NCBI GenBank assembly: GCA_001604495.1
Contig: LVBR01000092.1
Span: forward strand, 1 to 11,323
Reading direction: 5' to 3'
From: Acholeplasmatales bacterium Tener_01
GTDB lineage: Bacteria > Bacillota_I > Bacilli_A > ML615J-28 > CAG-698
DNA: 11,323 nucleotides
In this document: positions 1 through 6,928 of the stretch, piece after piece
Layout: each line of letters starts with the position of its first letter
How positions within the stretch are numbered: the stretch's first letter is position 1
The notes under the pieces: model-generated
Seen by the model: the letters and a program-made list of their open reading frames with translations, nothing else
Databases searched by the model: none
Told to the model about the DNA's origin: nothing
Position numbers and translations under genes: made by a program

Positions 1-16
1 AAGTCATTAAAGTGAT

Positions 17-41
17 AAAAGTCACGTAAGTGGCTTTTTTT
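17..41 (+). terminator. Rho-independent terminator of a gene left of the window
   Basis: A 9-bp stem with one G-U pair (17-25 with 30-38) closes a GTAA loop and runs into a T tract ending at 41. The T tract on the right means it ends a + strand transcript whose gene lies outside the window. Confidence 0.75.
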
Positions 42-53
42 ATTATTCATATC

Positions 54-82
54 TTTAGATTTTATAATAATAATGTTATAAT
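54..82 (+). promoter_or_regulatory. Promoter of the lipoprotein operon
   Basis: TTTAGA (54-59, four of six matches to TTGACA), a 17-bp spacer and TATAAT (77-82) preceded by TG at 74-75, an extended -10. Transcription would start near 89, about 19 bases before the chosen ATG at 108. Confidence 0.7.
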
Positions 83-107
83 ATTTATAGATACAAGTGG
101 TGATATT

Positions 108-2477
108 ATGAAAAAGAAATCAATAATCTTCTTTTTAATTATATTTTTATTTGCCTTATCCTCATGTAAAGAGGATGAGCTAAATACCGAACCGAAAACT
201 GACCCACCAACTCCGGTTGATGTAGATCCTGATCCAATTGATGAGTTTACTGATCTATTTAAGGACACTTATATTGATATTTATGATATGGAAAGTGTTG
301 ATATCAGATCTCTTACAACAATCGATTTGGATGAGGTTGAGTTTTCAGTAACTAACGATAAAGTTGTGAGTCTTATCGATGGAAAGCTTGTACCAAATAA
401 TGCTGGTTACTGTGAACTGTGGGGAACATATGATTATGAATCATATTATCTAGAAGTTTATGTAATGCCAATCGTTGAATGTGATTTGTGTGATCAAGAT
501 GAAGTAGTATATGTTGGTAACAGTACTAATTTGATTATTGCAAATTACGATGGGAAATTTAGTGATTTTGACATCGTCTCAACAAACGATAATATTGAAA
601 TAAAAGGTAGTAATATCAAGTTTGTTAAACCGGGTAATGTTGATATTGCGATATATTATAAAGATGATCCAAGAATTAATACTAGACTTTCATTTAGTGT
701 TAAAAAAACTAAACCGATTTTAACTGTAGATAACCAAAGTCCTGATGTAGATGATTATGTTTTATTTGGTGTTAGTAACTATGCATCAATTGAAATGTTT
801 GATATTTCATCAAGCGATAGCTCTATCTTAGAACTTGATAGTGAATACTATGGCTTAGCCCTTAAACCAGGAAAAGTAACGGTTACTATTAGGCTAAAAG
901 ATGATCCTGAAGTAGCTGATACTATTGAAGTTACTGTTAAGAATGTTGAAATTAAAGCTCGTCTTTCATATAAGAGGATAATTGTTGGGGATGAGTTTAG
1001 TGTTGATTTATATTCATATAGTAGTGAAGATGTCTTTGACTTTTACTTAAGCGATGAAAGTGTTGTTTCTAAGATTGGTAAGGGGCGCTATAAAGCGTTA
1101 AAAGTTGGTGAATGTAAACTTGTTGTAAGCTTAAAGAGTGATCCAAATACTAAATATGAAGTTGACTTTACAGTTTACCCAGTTGAACCAGTTATTCAAG
1201 TTGGTCCAAGCTTCATTCAAGTAGGTCAAACTTCAAAAATTATTCTTGCTAATTATGTTGATTTAAGTGAATTTGATGTTACATTTAATGATGATAGTTT
1301 GGTTAGTTTATCTGATGATAACTTTACAGCACTAAAGACTGGTAATTTAGTAATTACTGTTACTAAGAAGAACAATTCAAGTGTTACATCAAAAGTAAGT
1401 ATCGAAATAATCCCGGTTCAACCTAATGTATATTTATCTAGCGAGTATATTAAAGTTGGTGGAACTAGTGGTATTTATATTAGCAATTTAAGTGATATTT
1501 GTGAAGAATCAATTGATGATTTTAATATTGAAGTTGAAACTAAAGGAATTATTAGCCTAGATAATTACACTATCACAGGGTTGAAAGAAGGAGAAACTAA
1601 AATAATTCTTACTTCTAAGGTTGATAGTAAGACAAAAGGTGAAGTTAAAGTAGTAGTTACTAAGACTTCAACTGAAGTTGATAATAATGGTGAACCTAAT
1701 AGTGGTGTTTTACTACTTTCAATAAAAGATAATAGTAATGCTTATCTATCTGCTGGTGACTTCTATCAAATCTTTATTGATGGAGCTAGTAATAGAGAAC
1801 ACTTTAGATGGATTACAACTGATGCCTTGGTTGCGGTGGTGAATGACACAGGACGTGTGATTGCGGTTAATAGTGGTGTATGTCAAATAGCTGCTATTAA
1901 TAAACTTAATAACGAAGTTAAAGGAACAATCACTGTAACTGTTTATGGTATTCCAAATGTTGACTATGCGGCACGCTTAGTTAGAGTCGCTACAGAAGAA
2001 TTAGGATACCGCGAAGGACCTAATAATGATACAAAATACGGGGCTTGGTACAATCTGAACTACGAAGCATGGTGCGCAATGTTTGTAAGTTGGTGTTGTA
2101 ATCAAGCAGGTATCTCAACTGATATAGTTCCTAAGTATTGTGGATGTACAGCCGGAATGAATTGGTTTATCGAAAGAGGAAGATTCCAATATCGTGAAAG
2201 TGGCTACATTCCAAAAGCTGGTGATATTGCCTTCTATAGAGATCGTGATGTGACAAGTTGGACATCAACCCATACGGGAATTGTCTATGCGGCTACAGCC
2301 ACAACAGTCTACACAATAGAAGGTAATACTTCTGACATGTGCGCTAAGCGAAGCTACTCACTTAATAGCACTTATATTTTAGGTTATGGTGTTCCTGACT
2401 ATCCAGAGTTTGATGGCGAGCCTGCCACATTCACTCCAGGACGCCCTGAAAATGGCGAAAATTATAGTACAAGATAA
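108..2477 (+). CDS. Surface lipoprotein with Ig-like repeats and C-terminal CHAP-type peptidoglycan hydrolase domain
   Basis: A 789-aa predicted lipoprotein. A Lys-rich start, hydrophobic core and lipobox LSSC give lipidation at Cys20, followed by a Pro/Asp-rich linker (about 26-46). Residues 55-614 form about seven beta-rich modules of some 78 residues (roughly 55-120, 122-200, 203-280, 281-359, 360-437, 438-520, 533-614) with recurring 'Y-VG' and 'LK-G--' patterns, like bacterial Ig-like (Big_2) domains. Residues about 617-765 resemble a CHAP amidase/endopeptidase: Cys656 in AWCAMFVSW, His722 in STHTGIVYA, and Glu738/Asn740 in TIEGNTS as the third catalytic element. The likely role is a membrane-anchored wall hydrolase on a long stalk; its target (own or foreign peptidoglycan) cannot be told. 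The ATG at 108 is preferred over the longer reading from 30 because it has GGTGAT at 99-104, lies downstream of the promoter, and gives a proper signal peptide. The next gene begins 13 bases after the stop. Confidence 0.85.
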   Translation: MKKKSIIFFLIIFLFALSSCKEDELNTEPKTDPPTPVDVDPDPIDEFTDLFKDTYIDIYDMESVDIRSLTTIDLDEVEFSVTNDKVVSLIDGKLVPNNAGYCELWGTYDYESYYLEVYVMPIVECDLCDQDEVVYVGNSTNLIIANYDGKFSDFDIVSTNDNIEIKGSNIKFVKPGNVDIAIYYKDDPRINTRLSFSVKKTKPILTVDNQSPDVDDYVLFGVSNYASIEMFDISSSDSSILELDSEYYGLALKPGKVTVTIRLKDDPEVADTIEVTVKNVEIKARLSYKRIIVGDEFSVDLYSYSSEDVFDFYLSDESVVSKIGKGRYKALKVGECKLVVSLKSDPNTKYEVDFTVYPVEPVIQVGPSFIQVGQTSKIILANYVDLSEFDVTFNDDSLVSLSDDNFTALKTGNLVITVTKKNNSSVTSKVSIEIIPVQPNVYLSSEYIKVGGTSGIYISNLSDICEESIDDFNIEVETKGIISLDNYTITGLKEGETKIILTSKVDSKTKGEVKVVVTKTSTEVDNNGEPNSGVLLLSIKDNSNAYLSAGDFYQIFIDGASNREHFRWITTDALVAVVNDTGRVIAVNSGVCQIAAINKLNNEVKGTITVTVYGIPNVDYAARLVRVATEELGYREGPNNDTKYGAWYNLNYEAWCAMFVSWCCNQAGISTDIVPKYCGCTAGMNWFIERGRFQYRESGYIPKAGDIAFYRDRDVTSWTSTHTGIVYAATATTVYTIEGNTSDMCAKRSYSLNSTYILGYGVPDYPEFDGEPATFTPGRPENGENYSTR

Positions 2478-2490
2478 AAAGGAGATTCAA

Positions 2491-3870
2491 ATGAAAAAAT
2501 TACTATCTGTATTAATTTTATTAGTTGCTTTTGTGTTAATTGGCTGTGGTGGAGATAAACCAGTTGATCCAGTTGACCCAGGTGAACCTGATCCAATTCA
2601 ACAAGAAACAAAATACACTGTTAAGTTCTTAGTTGATGGAAAAGTTATTGCAACTCAAGAAGTTGAAGAAGGCAAAGCTGCTACAGCCCCAGCAAACCCA
2701 ACAAAAGAAGGATATGAATTCACTGGTTGGGATAAGGAATTCAGTAATGTTAAAGCTAATCTAGAAGTAAATGCTCAATTTAAAGAAATCCCTCAAACAA
2801 AGAAATTCAAAGTTGAATTCTTAGTTGATGGAAAAGTTGTTTCTACTCAAGAAGTAGAAGAGGGAAAGGGAGCTACAGCCCCAGCTGACCCAGTAAAAGA
2901 TGGATATGAATTTACTGGTTGGGATAAAGAATTTAATAATGTTACAGGTGACTTAAAGGTTAATGCTAAATTTAAAGAACTTCCAGCTGCTAAATACTAT
3001 ACAGTTGAATTCATTGTTAATGGCGAAGTTATCAATTCTCAACAAGTTAAAGAAGGCGAAAGTGCCGTTTTGCCTGAACAACCAGAACCTATCAATGGTA
3101 AATATTTCGCTGGTTGGAGAAAAGATACTTCTAATGTAACTAGTGATATGAAGGTTAATGCTATCATGACTGAAGTTAATCTTGATAGTAAAGTTGTTAA
3201 TATCCCACTTCCTATTGGCAAATGCGAACTTAACATCTTCGTTAAATCTTCAGAACTAAATGTTAAATATCTTGATACTAACTTACAAAACACAATGGTT
3301 GGTTTCTCTGATGGCTATTATGGATTAACTTGGTGGTACAGAGTATTAATCAACAATGTTGGTGGTGAACTTGTAGTTATTGAGACAGTTGAAAGAGGAA
3401 AATCAGCTGAAAACACTAAATGTGATTATTACATCTATGCATACAATGATAATATTTGTAAGAAGATCACTGACACTGGCGTTCAAGCTGGCGATATTAT
3501 CACATTCTCAACTCATCCAAGTACTTTCTTTGAAACAAAAGAAGTTAATGAATCATTCACAGTTAAGAGATATCAAGAAGTTACTCAATACGAATTAAAT
3601 AGTGATGTTAGCCATACAGTTATCGCACTTTACCGTATGCAACAATACTTTGATAAACTTGGAACTATAAAGAGTGAAACTATTGACTTAATTACAGTAG
3701 ATGAAGTAACAGATGCCAAAATCACTTGGAAGAGTTCTAATCCAAGCATTATCGCTCCTGATGGTACAGTTACACTACCTGATAGTGAAACTGAAGTAAC
3801 TTTAACTGCTACAGCTACATTTGGTACATCAACTTATGTTTGGACTTATACTGTTAAAGTAAGTAAATAA
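2491..3870 (+). CDS. Lipoprotein with three InlB-type B repeats and a C-terminal Ig-like domain
   Basis: A 459-aa predicted lipoprotein: signal peptide with lipobox LIGC (Cys19), then an acidic Pro-rich linker (24-36). Residues 42-229 are three tandem Listeria-Bacteroides (InlB B, flg_new) repeats of about 64 residues, each with a V-F-V-G strand, an EG turn and a GW motif (FTGWDKEF twice, FAGWRKDT once). Residues about 230-365 form a region I do not recognise, with two Cys and an aromatic GLTWWYR stretch. Residues about 366-459 look like an atypical bacterial Ig domain (ITWKSSNPSII, then APDGTV). No catalytic motif is visible, so an adhesive or structural surface role is most likely. The ATG at 2491 is chosen because AAAAAGGAG (2476-2484) lies just ahead and the signal peptide starts there; an in-frame extension to 2386 would bury it. 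It is cotranscribed with the CHAP lipoprotein. Confidence 0.85.
   Translation: MKKLLSVLILLVAFVLIGCGGDKPVDPVDPGEPDPIQQETKYTVKFLVDGKVIATQEVEEGKAATAPANPTKEGYEFTGWDKEFSNVKANLEVNAQFKEIPQTKKFKVEFLVDGKVVSTQEVEEGKGATAPADPVKDGYEFTGWDKEFNNVTGDLKVNAKFKELPAAKYYTVEFIVNGEVINSQQVKEGESAVLPEQPEPINGKYFAGWRKDTSNVTSDMKVNAIMTEVNLDSKVVNIPLPIGKCELNIFVKSSELNVKYLDTNLQNTMVGFSDGYYGLTWWYRVLINNVGGELVVIETVERGKSAENTKCDYYIYAYNDNICKKITDTGVQAGDIITFSTHPSTFFETKEVNESFTVKRYQEVTQYELNSDVSHTVIALYRMQQYFDKLGTIKSETIDLITVDEVTDAKITWKSSNPSIIAPDGTVTLPDSETEVTLTATATFGTSTYVWTYTVKVSK
2614..3177 (+). repeat. Three tandem 192-bp coding repeats (InlB B-repeat modules)
   Basis: Repeat units start at 2614, 2806 and 2998. Units 1 and 2 have exactly the same 64-codon period and long identical DNA stretches (for example around 2632-2651 and 2824-2843). 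Unit 3 is clearly more diverged and slightly shorter. The pattern suggests a recent duplication of unit 1 or 2. Confidence 0.85.
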
Positions 3871-3881
3871 TTATAAAAAAT

Positions 3882-3910
3882 AAGACGGGTATTCATTTAC
3901 CCGTTTTCTT
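3882..3910 (+). terminator. Terminator of the lipoprotein operon
   Basis: ACGGGTA (3885-3891) pairs with TACCCGT (3898-3904) around a 6-base loop, extended by flanking G-U and A-U pairs, and is followed by TTTCTT. It begins 12 bases after the stop at 3870. Confidence 0.8.
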
Positions 3911-3924
3911 TTGTGTGGTATAAT
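3896..3924 (+). promoter_or_regulatory. Promoter of the glycerophosphodiesterase gene
   Basis: TTTACC (3896-3901), a 17-bp spacer and TATAAT (3919-3924) preceded by TG at 3916-3917. The -35 element lies within the loop and 3' arm of the preceding terminator. Expected start of transcription is near 3931. Confidence 0.7.
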
Positions 3925-3947
3925 TGTGTTATGTTAGGAGAAAGAAT

Positions 3948-4673
3948 ATGAAGTTTGAAAAACAATGGATTGTTGCGCACCGTGGTGCAAGTGGATTAGT
4001 TGAACATGAAAACACAATGGAGGCTTTCCAAAGAGCATATGAAGTTGGAAGCGATAGTTTTGAATGTGATATTAGAAAGACCAAAGATGGTAAGATTGTA
4101 GTTGTACATAATGCTGATTATAAAGGGAAATTGATTTCTAGTCTTACATATGAAGAATTATGCCGTGAGACTTTAAAAGAAGATTTTATTATGCCTTTAT
4201 ATGAAGATGTGGTTAAGTTTTCAAAAGATAAACTATTCATGGATGTTGAACTAAAAGAAGCAGGTTATGAAGATGAAGTTGTTGAAATAGCACTTAAGTA
4301 CTTAAAACCAAGCGAGTTTTTCGTTCGTAGTTTTATTGGCGATGCTATTAAAAGAATTAAAGAAATCAATCCAGAGATTAAAACAGTATTATTAATTGGT
4401 GCTGAAAAGGTAAGATTTGGATTCTTCTCAAGACTACTTGAAATCTATCCATATCATTCAGTTAGAAAATATAAAGCTGATATGGTTTCACCTCACTACT
4501 TACTTGTTAGATGGAACTTCACAAAGAGAATGCACCGAAGAGGCGTTCCAGTACTAGTTTGGACAGTAAACGAAGAAGAATTAATAGACAAATTACTAAA
4601 TGTTGAAAAGGTGGATGCGGTTATTACTAATTATCCAGATCTAGGTTTGAAAATTAGAAAGCAGTTTTTATGA
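3948..4673 (+). CDS. Glycerophosphodiester phosphodiesterase family protein
   Basis: A 241-aa cytosolic protein of the GDPD TIM-barrel family, which hydrolyses glycerophosphodiesters to glycerol-3-phosphate and an alcohol. Visible signatures are AHRGASG with His11-Arg12, the ENT motif (21-23), ECDIRKTKDG with Glu39 and Asp41 as metal ligands, His54 in VVVHN, and MDVELKE with its conserved Glu. The C-terminal strand VPVLVWTVNEEE and AVITNYPDLG complete the barrel. The usual HD pair after the second motif is HN here. The length is normal for short bacterial members (about 240 residues) and no signal peptide or membrane segment is seen, unlike membrane-anchored homologues. The ATG at 3948 has TAGGAGAAAG just upstream; a TTG reading from 3924 would overlap the -10 box and is rejected. 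The stop TGA forms part of a palindrome. It may recycle glycerol-3-phosphate from phospholipid head groups; the substrate is not evident. Confidence 0.88.
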   Translation: MKFEKQWIVAHRGASGLVEHENTMEAFQRAYEVGSDSFECDIRKTKDGKIVVVHNADYKGKLISSLTYEELCRETLKEDFIMPLYEDVVKFSKDKLFMDVELKEAGYEDEVVEIALKYLKPSEFFVRSFIGDAIKRIKEINPEIKTVLLIGAEKVRFGFFSRLLEIYPYHSVRKYKADMVSPHYLLVRWNFTKRMHRRGVPVLVWTVNEEELIDKLLNVEKVDAVITNYPDLGLKIRKQFL

Positions 4674-4713
4674 AAACATTGTTCACGTTTTCATGAAAAT
4701 AATATCGTTTTCA
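4671..4713. repeat. Tandem TGAAAA/TTTTCA palindromes, candidate operator
   Basis: TGAAAAC (4671-4677) and GTTTTCA (4687-4693) form one inverted pair; TGAAAA (4694-4699) and TTTTCA (4708-4713) form another. At their junction lies a perfect 12-bp palindrome, TTTTCATGAAAA (4688-4699). CGTTTTCA occurs twice, at 4686-4693 and 4706-4713, exactly 20 bp apart. The block ends four bases before a -35 box at 4717, where repressors or activators often bind. No T tract follows, so it is not a typical terminator. Confidence 0.5.
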
Positions 4714-4716
4714 CTA

Positions 4717-4744
4717 TTTACATTTCCTAAAGTAGGTATATAAT
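4717..4744 (+). promoter_or_regulatory. Promoter of the small membrane protein gene
   Basis: TTTACA (4717-4722, five of six matches to TTGACA), a 16-bp spacer and a perfect TATAAT (4739-4744). Transcription should start near 4751, leaving a leader of about 24 bases with a strong ribosome binding site. Confidence 0.7.
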
Positions 4745-4774
4745 ATAGTTCTTACAAGAAAGGAGATGTTTTTA

Positions 4775-4942
4775 ATGTTAGTATTTATTAATACAATGTT
4801 TTTACTAGCGGTACTTATTTCTGTTATTTGTGCAATTATAAGTGCAAGAAGTATCGAAAATGATAATTTTAATTACACAAGAACTGAAACATCTGCTAAA
4901 TGTAATGATGAAGATTACGAATATTGTAGTCATTTAAAATAA
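4775..4942 (+). CDS. Small membrane protein of unknown function (55 aa)
   Basis: A short gene encoding 55 residues. ATG at 4775 is preceded by AAGGAGATG (4760-4767), one of the best ribosome binding sites in the window, and has its own promoter (4717-4744) and a downstream terminator (5006-5034), so it looks like a real monocistronic gene. Residues about 3-23 are one strongly hydrophobic segment (LLAVLISVICAII) followed by Arg25, then a polar, acidic tail with Cys43, Cys51 and a final HLK. Cys19 is preceded by VI, not a lipobox small residue, so I read it as a membrane anchor rather than a lipoprotein. I do not recognise the family. The promoter-proximal palindromes suggest regulated expression. 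It could be a small regulator of a membrane complex or a stress peptide; toxin activity is possible but nothing shows it. Confidence 0.65.
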   Translation: MLVFINTMFLLAVLISVICAIISARSIENDNFNYTRTETSAKCNDEDYEYCSHLK

Positions 4943-5005
4943 TAACAATATTTGTTAAAGTACCCGAAACAAATTAAAAACTATATAGGCATTTTTATGC
5001 CAATT

Positions 5006-5034
5006 AGCGTATCCCAAATGGGGTGCGCTTTTAA
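5006..5034 (+). terminator. Terminator after the small membrane protein gene
   Basis: A 10-bp stem with two G-U pairs (5006-5015 with 5020-5029) around an AAAT loop, followed by TTTTAATTTT. It lies 63 bases after the small gene's stop and isolates it from the oad operon. Confidence 0.85.
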
Positions 5035-5078
5035 TTTTAGTTGGTTATAAATATAGTTAAAATTGGAATGCGATTATC

Positions 5079-5107
5079 TTGAATATTTATGCAAAATATG
5101 GTAAAAT
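5079..5107 (+). promoter_or_regulatory. Promoter of the oxaloacetate decarboxylase operon
   Basis: TTGAAT (5079-5084, four of six matches to consensus), a 17-bp spacer and TAAAAT (5102-5107) with TG at 5099-5100. Expected transcription start is near 5114, giving a leader of about 65 bases. Confidence 0.75.
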
Positions 5108-5178
5108 AGTCATAAGTTTTGGGCTTGTTAGGTCCACTATAATTTTGGTATAAATAATAATAAAAAGGAGATATAAAA

Positions 5179-6564
5179 ATGGGTGTAAAAATTGTTGATA
5201 CGGTTCTAAGAGATGGTCATCAATCATTATTTGCAACTCGAATGAACACTGAAGAAGTACTTAGCGCTTTAGAAGAACTTGATAAAGCTGGGTACTATGC
5301 TTTGGAAGTTTGGGGAGGAGCTACATTTGATTCTTGTTTAAGATTCTTAGATGAAGATCCATGGGAAAGATTACGTAAAGTAAGAAAGGTTTGTAAGAAC
5401 ACTAAACTTCAAATGTTGTTCCGTGGTCAAAACATTTTAGGATATAGACACTATGCTGATGATGTTGTTGACAAATTTGTTCAAAAATCAATTGAAAACG
5501 GAATTGATATCATTAGAGTATTTGATGCCCTAAATGATGTACGTAACTTAAAGCAAGCAGTTGATTCTACTAATAAATATGGTGGACATTGCCAAATCGC
5601 ATTAAGTTATACTACAAGCCCTGTTCATACAGTTGATTACTATGTTTCTTTAGCAAAAGAAGTTGAAAAGATGGGAGCTCATTCTTTATGTATTAAAGAT
5701 ATGGCTGGTGTACTATTACCTGAGGCAGCATATGAGTTATTCTCACGTCTTAAGGCTAACACTAAGTTACCACTTGAACTTCACACACACTGCACAGGTG
5801 GAATTGCTGAAATGACAGTTCATCGTGCAATCGAAGCTGGATGTGACATTGTTGATACAGCTTTATCATCTCTTGCTGGTGGAACAAGTCAACCTTGTAC
5901 TGAAGCATTGCAATATGCTTTACAAGGAACTGAATATGATCCTAAACTAGACATTAAGATGCTAGAAGCAGCCGCAAGTAAGATGAATAAAGTAAGAGAT
6001 AAATATCTTGCTAATGGTTTACTAAAACCTAAAGCACTTTGTGTTAATCCTAACATTTTGAAATACCAAGTTCCTGGTGGAATGCTTTCTAACCTAATGA
6101 ACCAACTTGAAAAACAAGGTGCAATGGATAAATATGAAGAAGTATTAAAAGAAGTTCCACGTGTTAGAAAAGATTTAGGTTACCCTCCACTAGTTACACC
6201 TCTTTCACAAATGGTTGGTACACAATCGGTTATGAATGTTTTAACTGGTGAAAGATACAAGATGGTTCCAAAAGAAATCAACGAATACGTTCGTGGACTT
6301 TATGGAAAGAGCCCTGCTCCAATTGATGAAGAAGTTAAAGCAAAGATCTTAAAAGGCGCTGATGTTAAAATTATCACTCATCGTCCTGCAGATGATATTG
6401 AACCAGAGTTTGAAAAGCTTAAGGAACAATACAAAGACTTATGTAGAAGCGATGAAGATGTTCTAATCGTTGCTTTGTTCCCAGAAGTTGGACAAAAGTT
6501 CTTGGAAAAGAAATACAACCCACAACCTCAAGATGAAGTTGTTGAGGTAAATTTGTACATATAG
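5179..6564 (+). CDS. oadA: Oxaloacetate decarboxylase alpha subunit, carboxyltransferase part without biotin domain
   Basis: A 461-aa cytosolic carboxyltransferase that transfers the carboxyl group of oxaloacetate to biotin, releasing pyruvate. The N-terminal TIM barrel has VDTVLRDGHQS with metal ligand Asp12, CIKDMAG with Lys173 at the carbamylated-lysine position, and ELHTHCTGG with metal ligands His202 and His204. Residues about 290-450 match the conserved PYC/OADA C-terminal region (YQVPGGMLSN, then GYPPLVTPLSQMVGTQ). The protein stops after this region: the Ala/Pro linker and biotinyl domain of enterobacterial OadA (about 590 aa) are absent and are supplied by the separate carrier two genes downstream. 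Transcarboxylase 5S or a pyruvate carboxylase B subunit would look similar, but the adjacent membrane beta and gamma subunits settle the call. ATG at 5179 follows AAAAAGGAG (5162-5170). It is first in a four-gene operon. Confidence 0.93.
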   Translation: MGVKIVDTVLRDGHQSLFATRMNTEEVLSALEELDKAGYYALEVWGGATFDSCLRFLDEDPWERLRKVRKVCKNTKLQMLFRGQNILGYRHYADDVVDKFVQKSIENGIDIIRVFDALNDVRNLKQAVDSTNKYGGHCQIALSYTTSPVHTVDYYVSLAKEVEKMGAHSLCIKDMAGVLLPEAAYELFSRLKANTKLPLELHTHCTGGIAEMTVHRAIEAGCDIVDTALSSLAGGTSQPCTEALQYALQGTEYDPKLDIKMLEAAASKMNKVRDKYLANGLLKPKALCVNPNILKYQVPGGMLSNLMNQLEKQGAMDKYEEVLKEVPRVRKDLGYPPLVTPLSQMVGTQSVMNVLTGERYKMVPKEINEYVRGLYGKSPAPIDEEVKAKILKGADVKIITHRPADDIEPEFEKLKEQYKDLCRSDEDVLIVALFPEVGQKFLEKKYNPQPQDEVVEVNLYI

Positions 6565-6577
6565 GATAGGTGTTATA

Positions 6578-6916
6578 ATGAAATACTTATTATTTTTAGC
6601 AGTATTTGATGGCCTTGGAAAATTAGGCGAAGGCGATACTACTTTTGGTAAAGCTTTAATTATTGCTTTAGTATCAATTCTAATTGTTTTCATTATCTTG
6701 GCATTAATAATTGGTGCAATCAAAATTATGGAACAATTCTTCAAGAATAAGAAAGCTGAAGCACCAAAAGCTGTAGCTCAAGAAAAACCACAAGAAGAAA
6801 AGAATTTAGAAATTACTGATGATGATATGATGGCAGCTGTTTTAGTTGCTACAATTGATTATGCAAATGAAACTAAGAAAGATGTTAGATTAAAATCTGT
6901 AAAAAGAATTGGATAA
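6578..6916 (+). CDS. oadG: Sodium pump decarboxylase gamma subunit (OadG family)
   Basis: A 112-aa single-pass membrane protein that in this family assembles and stabilises the decarboxylase by bridging the carboxyltransferase and OadB. A hydrophobic helix spans about 25-50. A Lys/Ala/Pro/Glu-rich linker (about 57-76) follows, then a conserved-looking C-terminal segment with DDDMMAAVLVATIDYA and a basic end (VRLKSVKRIG), as in other short OadG proteins. N-terminal residues 3-10 are also hydrophobic. The family is weakly conserved, so the call leans on length, topology and position between oadA and the biotin carrier. The ATG is 14 bases after the oadA stop with only a modest ribosome binding site (AGGTG at 6568-6572), so translation may be coupled to oadA. 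The TATAAT just before the ATG is incidental. Confidence 0.82.
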   Translation: MKYLLFLAVFDGLGKLGEGDTTFGKALIIALVSILIVFIILALIIGAIKIMEQFFKNKKAEAPKAVAQEKPQEEKNLEITDDDMMAAVLVATIDYANETKKDVRLKSVKRIG

Positions 6917-6928
6917 AGGAGAAATAAT

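Larger units (their letters stand above)
4943..5178 (+). other. Gap between the small gene and oadA: hairpins, terminator, promoter, leader
   Basis: This 236-base gap begins with two hairpins, TAACAA/TTGTTA (4943-4957, loop TAT) and GGCAT/ATGCC (4988-5001, loop TTTT), then a strong terminator (5006-5034). An AT-rich stretch and the oadA promoter follow. The leader from about 5114 to 5178 has only a weak GGGC/GTCC pairing; I see no riboswitch I can name. A second -10-like TGGTATAAA (5146-5154) with TTGTTA 18 bp upstream could be an alternative start. No convincing extra gene is present. Confidence 0.5.

Noticed and set aside
30..107. N-terminal extension of the CHAP lipoprotein
   Set aside because: It would overlap the promoter and terminator tail and place 26 residues ahead of a complete signal peptide.
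3380..3598. Short + strand frame inside the second lipoprotein gene
   Set aside because: Out of frame with the lipoprotein, no ribosome binding site, no recognisable features.
4998..5051. 17-codon frame starting at 4998
   Set aside because: It begins within a hairpin, runs through the terminator and has no ribosome binding site.
5108..5178. Riboswitch or attenuator in the oadA leader
   Set aside because: Only weak pairing is visible and there is no terminator between the promoter and the ATG; no known riboswitch core is recognisable.
6573..6578. TATAAT immediately before the oadG start
   Set aside because: Transcription from it would begin inside the coding region; it is an AT-rich coincidence between tightly linked genes.
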